A program made the translations under genes and the position numbers. From Apostichopus japonicus (lineage: Eukaryota; Echinodermata; Holothuroidea; Aspidochirotida; Stichopodidae), in NCBI RefSeq assembly GCF_037975245.1, contig NC_092577.1, positions 13,757,013 to 13,821,012 of the forward strand: 64,000 nt of DNA, in the 5' to 3' direction. The first letter of the stretch is position 1; every line of letters starts with the position of its first letter. Below the pieces are notes generated by a model. It worked only from the letters and a program-made list of their open reading frames with translations, searched no databases and had not been told where the DNA came from. Positions 56,501 to 62,500 of this stretch are shown here, piece by piece.

Positions 56501-59500
56501 CAACTCCACCTGAAATTTCAACTATCTTTTCAAGTGTGGGTACACCAGCAACACCTGTAAGTTCTACAGTAACAGGCCATACTGATGAAACAGTACCTAA
56601 TACAACAGGCATTACACCCAGTACAAGTACAGGTATAGTATCTTCAGCAGGACCCACAAGTACAACAATAAGTACATCCTCAAAGAGTGTATCAACTCCA
56701 TTGTCGACCTCTGCCACAAATGTTCCAACAACAAGTAAAGTATCCACCTCATTTTCAACTGTTACAATAGCAAGTAGTGACACCCCAATATCAACAACAA
56801 GTACACTAACAACAGTAACTCATGCTTCTGTTCCTACACATATACACACAACTGAAACTACAACAACTGAGGAATGTGAAACAACAACACTACCATCGGT
56901 TACCCCATCTACCATTAGTGAAAGCAGTACATCAACAAATACTCCTTTTACACCCAGTTCAACCATCAGTACTATTTCAAATACACCACCTGTCACAATA
57001 TCTACAAAAGATACGACACCTAAGGGAACAAGTCCATCCATTCTACCAACGGAGACAGTACCAACAACTTTCAGCACACGAACACCACAAGAAGGAACTA
57101 CACCAATCACACCTATATCACAGAAACTAAGCACTACATCTATCACAACTGAAACTACAACAACTGAGGAATGTGAAACAACGACATTACCATCGGTTAC
57201 CCCGTCTACTATTCATGAAAGCAGTACATCAACAAATACTCCTTTTACTCCTAGTTCAACCATCGTTACTATTTCAAATACACCACCTGTCACAATTTCT
57301 ACAAAAGATACGACACCTAAGGGAACAAGTCCATCCATTCTACCAACGGAGACAGCACCAACAACTTTCAGCACAAGAACACCACAAGAAAGAACTACAC
57401 CAATCACACCTATATCACAGCAACCAAGCACTACATCTATCACTCAAACAAAACCTACAGAAACATCAGAAACGACTACATCAGTATCTGAAACAAGCCC
57501 AGAATCCACTCCGGGGCCTTCATCTACATCTAGAACATCAGTATCAGGCACTTCTGTTTCTAAGGAATCAAGTACAACATCTGTAACCGGTACAAGTCTT
57601 ACAGCGACTTCACATGAAACTACATCAGTATCTGAAACAAGTCCCGAATCCACTCCAGGACCTTCATCTACATCTGGAACTTCAGTAACAGGCACTTCTA
57701 TTTCTAAGGAATCAAGTACAACATTTGTAACTGGTACAAGTCCTACAGTGACTTCACATGAAACTACATCAGTATCTGAAACAAGTCCCGAATCCACTCC
57801 AGGACCTTCATCTACATCTGGAACATCAGTATCAGGCACTTCTGTTTCTAAAGAACAAAGTACAACATCTGTAACCCGTACAAGTCCAACAGTGACTTCA
57901 CATGAAACTACATCACTATCTGAAACAAGTCCTGAATCCACTCCAGGATTTCCCTCTACATCTGGAACATCAGTATCAGGCATTTCTTTTTCTAAAGAAC
58001 AAAGTACAACATCTGTTACCGGTACAAGTCCAACAGTGACTTCACATGAAACTACATCAGTATCTGAAACAAGGCCCGAATCCACTCCAGGACCTTCATC
58101 TACATCTGGAACTTCAGTATCAGGCACTTCTGTTTCTAAGGAACCAAGTACATCATCTGTAACCGGTACAAGTCCTACATTGACTTCACATGAAACTACA
58201 TCAGTATCTGAAACAAGTCCTGAATCCACTCCAGGATTTTCCTCTACATCTGGAACGTCAGTATCAGGCACTTCTGTTTCTAAGGAACCAAGTACAACAT
58301 CTGTAACCGGTACAAGTCTTACAGGGACTTCACATCAAACTACATCAGTATCTGAAACAAGTCCTGAATCCACTCCAGGATTTCCCTCTACATCTGGAAC
58401 ATCAGTATCAGGCATTTCTGTTTCTAAAGAACAAAGTACAACATCTGTTACCGGTACAAGTCCAACAGTGACTTCACATGAAACTACATCAGTATCTGAA
58501 ACTAGTCCTGAATCCACTCCAGGATTTCCCTCTACATCTGGAACATCAGTATCAGGCATTTCTGTTTCTAAGGAACAAAGTACAACATCTGTAACCGGTA
58601 CAAGTCCTACAGTGACTTCACATGAAACTACATCAGTATCTGAAACAAGTCCCGAATCCACTCCAGGACCTTCATCTACATCTGGAACTTCAGTAACAGG
58701 CACTTCTGTTTCTAAGGAACCAAGTACATCATCTGTAACCGGTACAAGTCCTACAGGGACTTCACATCAAACTACATCAGTATCTGAAACAAGTCCCGAA
58801 TCCACTCCAGGACCTTCATCTACATCTGGAACTTCAGTATCAGGCACTTCTGTTTCTAAAGAACCGAGCACAACATCTGTAACTGGTACAAGTCCAACAG
58901 TGACTTCACATGAAACTACATCAGTATCTGAAACAAGTCCCAAATCCACTCCAGGATTTTCATCTACATCTGGAACATCAGTATCAGGCACTTCTGTTTC
59001 TAAGGAACCAAGTACAACATCTGTAACCGGTACAAGTCCTACAGTGACTTCACATGAAACTACATCAGTATCTGAAACAAGTCCAGAATACACTTCAGGG
59101 TTTTCATCTACATCTGGAACATCAGTATCAGGTACTTCTGTTTCTAAGGAACCAAGTACAACATCTGTAACCGGTACAAGTCCTACTGTGACTTCACATG
59201 AAACCACATCAGTATCTGAAACAAGTCCAGAATCCACTTCAGGACTTTCATCTGGAACATCAGTATCAGGCACCTCTGTTTCTAAGGAACCCAGCACAAC
59301 ATCTGTAACTGTCACAAGTCCTACAGAGACTTCACATGAAACTACATCAGTATCTGAAACAAGTCCCGAATCCACTCAAGGACCTTCATCTACATCTGGA
59401 ACTTCAGTATCAGGCACTTCTGTTTCTAAGGAACCAAGTACAACATCTGTAACAGGAACAAGTCCTAAAGTGACTTTACATGAAACTACATCAGTATCTG

Positions 59501-62500
59501 AAACAAGTCCTGTATCCATTCCAGGACCTTCATCTACATCTGGAACTTCAATATCAGGCACTTCTGTTTCTAAGGAACCAAGTACAACATCTCTAACCAG
59601 AACAAGTCCTACAGTGACTTCACATGAAACTACATCAGTATCTGAAACAAGTCCCGAATCCACTCCAGGACCTTCATCTACATCTGGAACTTCAGTATCA
59701 GGCACTTCTGTTTCTAAGGAACAAAGTACAATATCTGTAACCAGAACAAATCCAACATTAACTTCACATGAAACTACATCAGTATCTGAAACAAGTCCAA
59801 TATCCACTCCAGGACCTTCATCTACATCTGGAACATCAGTATCTTCAGTTTCTAAGGAACCAAGTACAACATCTGTAACCCGAACAAGTCCTACAGTGAC
59901 CTCACATGAAACAACATCAGTATCTGAAACAAGTCCGGTATCCACTCCAGGACCTTCATCTACATCTGGATCATCAGTATCAGGCACTTCTGTTTCTAAG
60001 GAACCAAGTACAACATCTGTAACCCGAACAAGTCCTACAGTGACCTCACATGAAACTACATCAGTATCTGAAACAAGTCCAGAATCCACTTCAGGAACTT
60101 CATCTACATCTGGAACATCAGTATCAGGCACTTCAGTTTCTAAGGAACCAAGTACAACATCAGTAACTGGTACAAGTCCTACAGCGACTTCACATGAAAC
60201 TACATCAATATCTGAAACAAGTCCAGAATCCATTCCAGGACCTTCATCTACATCTGGAGCATCAGTATCAGGCACTTCTGTTTCTAAGGAACAAAGTACA
60301 ATATCTGTAACCGGAACAAGTCCAACATTGACTTCACATGAAACTACATCAGTATCTGAAACAAGTCCAATATCCACTCCAGGACCTTCATCTACATCTG
60401 GAACATCAGTATCTTCAATTTCTAAGGAACCAAGTACAACATCTGTTACCCGAACAAGTCCTACAGTGACCTCACATGAAACAACATCAGTATCTGAAAC
60501 AAGTCCGGTATCCACTCCAGGACCTTCATCTACATCTGGATCATCAGTATCAGGCACTTCTGTTTCTAAGGAACAAAGTACAACATCTGTAACCGGTACA
60601 AGTCCTACAGTGACCTCACATGAAACTACATCAGTATCTGAAACAAGTCCGGTATCCACTCCAGGACCTTCATCTACATCTGGAACATCAGTATCAGGCA
60701 CGTCTGTTTCTGCGGAACCAAGTACAATATCTGTAACCGGAACAAGTCCTACAGTGACTTCACATGAAACTACATCAGTATCTGAAACAAGTCCAGAATC
60801 CACTCCAGGACCTTCATCTACATCTGGAACATCAGTATCAGGCACTTCAGTTTCTAAGGAACCAAGTACAACATCAGTAACTGGTACAAGTCCTACAGTG
60901 ACTTCACATGAAACTACATCAGTATCTGAAACAAGTCCCGAATCTACTCCAGGACCTTCATCTACATCTGGAACATCAGTATCAGGCACTTCTGTTTCTA
61001 AGGAACAAAGTACAACATCTGTAACCGGAACAAGTCCTACAGTGACTTCACATGAAACTACATCAGTATCTGAAACAAGTCCCCAATCCACTCCAGGACC
61101 TTCATCTACATCTGGAGCATCAGTATCAGGCACTTCTGTTTCTAAGGAACCAAGTACAACATCTGTAACCCGAACAAGTCCTACAGTGACCTCACATGAA
61201 ACAACATCAGTATCTGAAACAAGTCCCCAATCCACTCCAGGACCTTCATCTACATCTGGAGCATCAGTATCAGGCACTTCTGTTTCTAAGGAACCAAGTA
61301 CAACATCAGTATCTGGTACAAGTCCAACATTGACTTCACATGAAACTACATCAGTATCTGAAACAAGTCCAATATCCACTCCAGGACCTTCATCTACATC
61401 TGGAACATCAGTATCTTCAGTTTCTAAGGAACCAAGTACAACATCTGTAACCCGAACAAGTCCTACAGTGACCTCACATGAAACAACATCAGTATCTGAA
61501 ACAAGTCCGGTATCCACTCCAGGACCTTCATCTACATCTGGATCATCAGTATCAGGCACTTCTGTTTCTAAGGAACAAAGTACAACATCTGTAACCGGTA
61601 CAAGTCCTACAGTGACCTCACATGAAACTACATCAGTATCTGAAATAAGTCCGGTATCCACTCCAGGACCTTCATCTACATCTGGAACATCACTATCAGG
61701 CACGTCTGTTTCTGCGGAACCAAGTACAATATCTGTAACCAGAACAAGTCCTACAGTGACTTCACATGAAACTACATCAGTATCTGAAACAAGTCCAGAA
61801 TCCACTCCAGGACCTTCATCTACATCTGGAACATCAGTATCAGGCACTTCAGTTTCTAAGGAACCAAGTACAACATCAGTAACTGGTACAAGTCCTACAG
61901 CGACTTCACATGAAACTACATCAATATCTGAAACAAGTCCAGAATCCACTCCAGGACCTTCATCTACATCTGGAGCATCAGTATCAGGCACTTCTGTTTC
62001 TAAGGAACAAAGTACAATATCTGTAACCGGAACAAGTCCAACATTGACTTCACATGAAACTACATCAGTATCTGAAACAAGTCCAATATCCACTCCAGGA
62101 CCTTCATCTACATCTGGAACATCAGTATCTTCAATTTCTAAGGAACCAAGTACAACATCTGTTACCCGAACAAGTCCTACAGTGACCTCACATGAAACAA
62201 CATCAGTATCTGAAACAAGTCCGGTATCCACTCCAGGACCTTCATCTACATCTGGATCATCAGTATCAGGCACTTCTGTTTCTAAGGAACAAAGTACAAC
62301 ATCTGTAACCGGTACAAGTCCTACAGTGACCTCACATGAAACTACATCAGTATCTGAAATAAGTCCGGTATCCACTCCAGGACCTTCATCTACATCTGGA
62401 ACATCAGTATCAGGCACGTCTGTTTCTGCGGAACCAAGTACAATATCTGCAACCGGAACAAGTCCTACAGTGACTTCACATGAAACTACATCAGTATCTG

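Noticed and set aside
57173-57586. Plus-strand ORFs rich in His/Gln/Leu (56822-57130, 57173-57586)
   Set aside because: They are a different frame of the mucin spacer, favoured only because it contains an ATG; the mucin frame is continuous on both sides.
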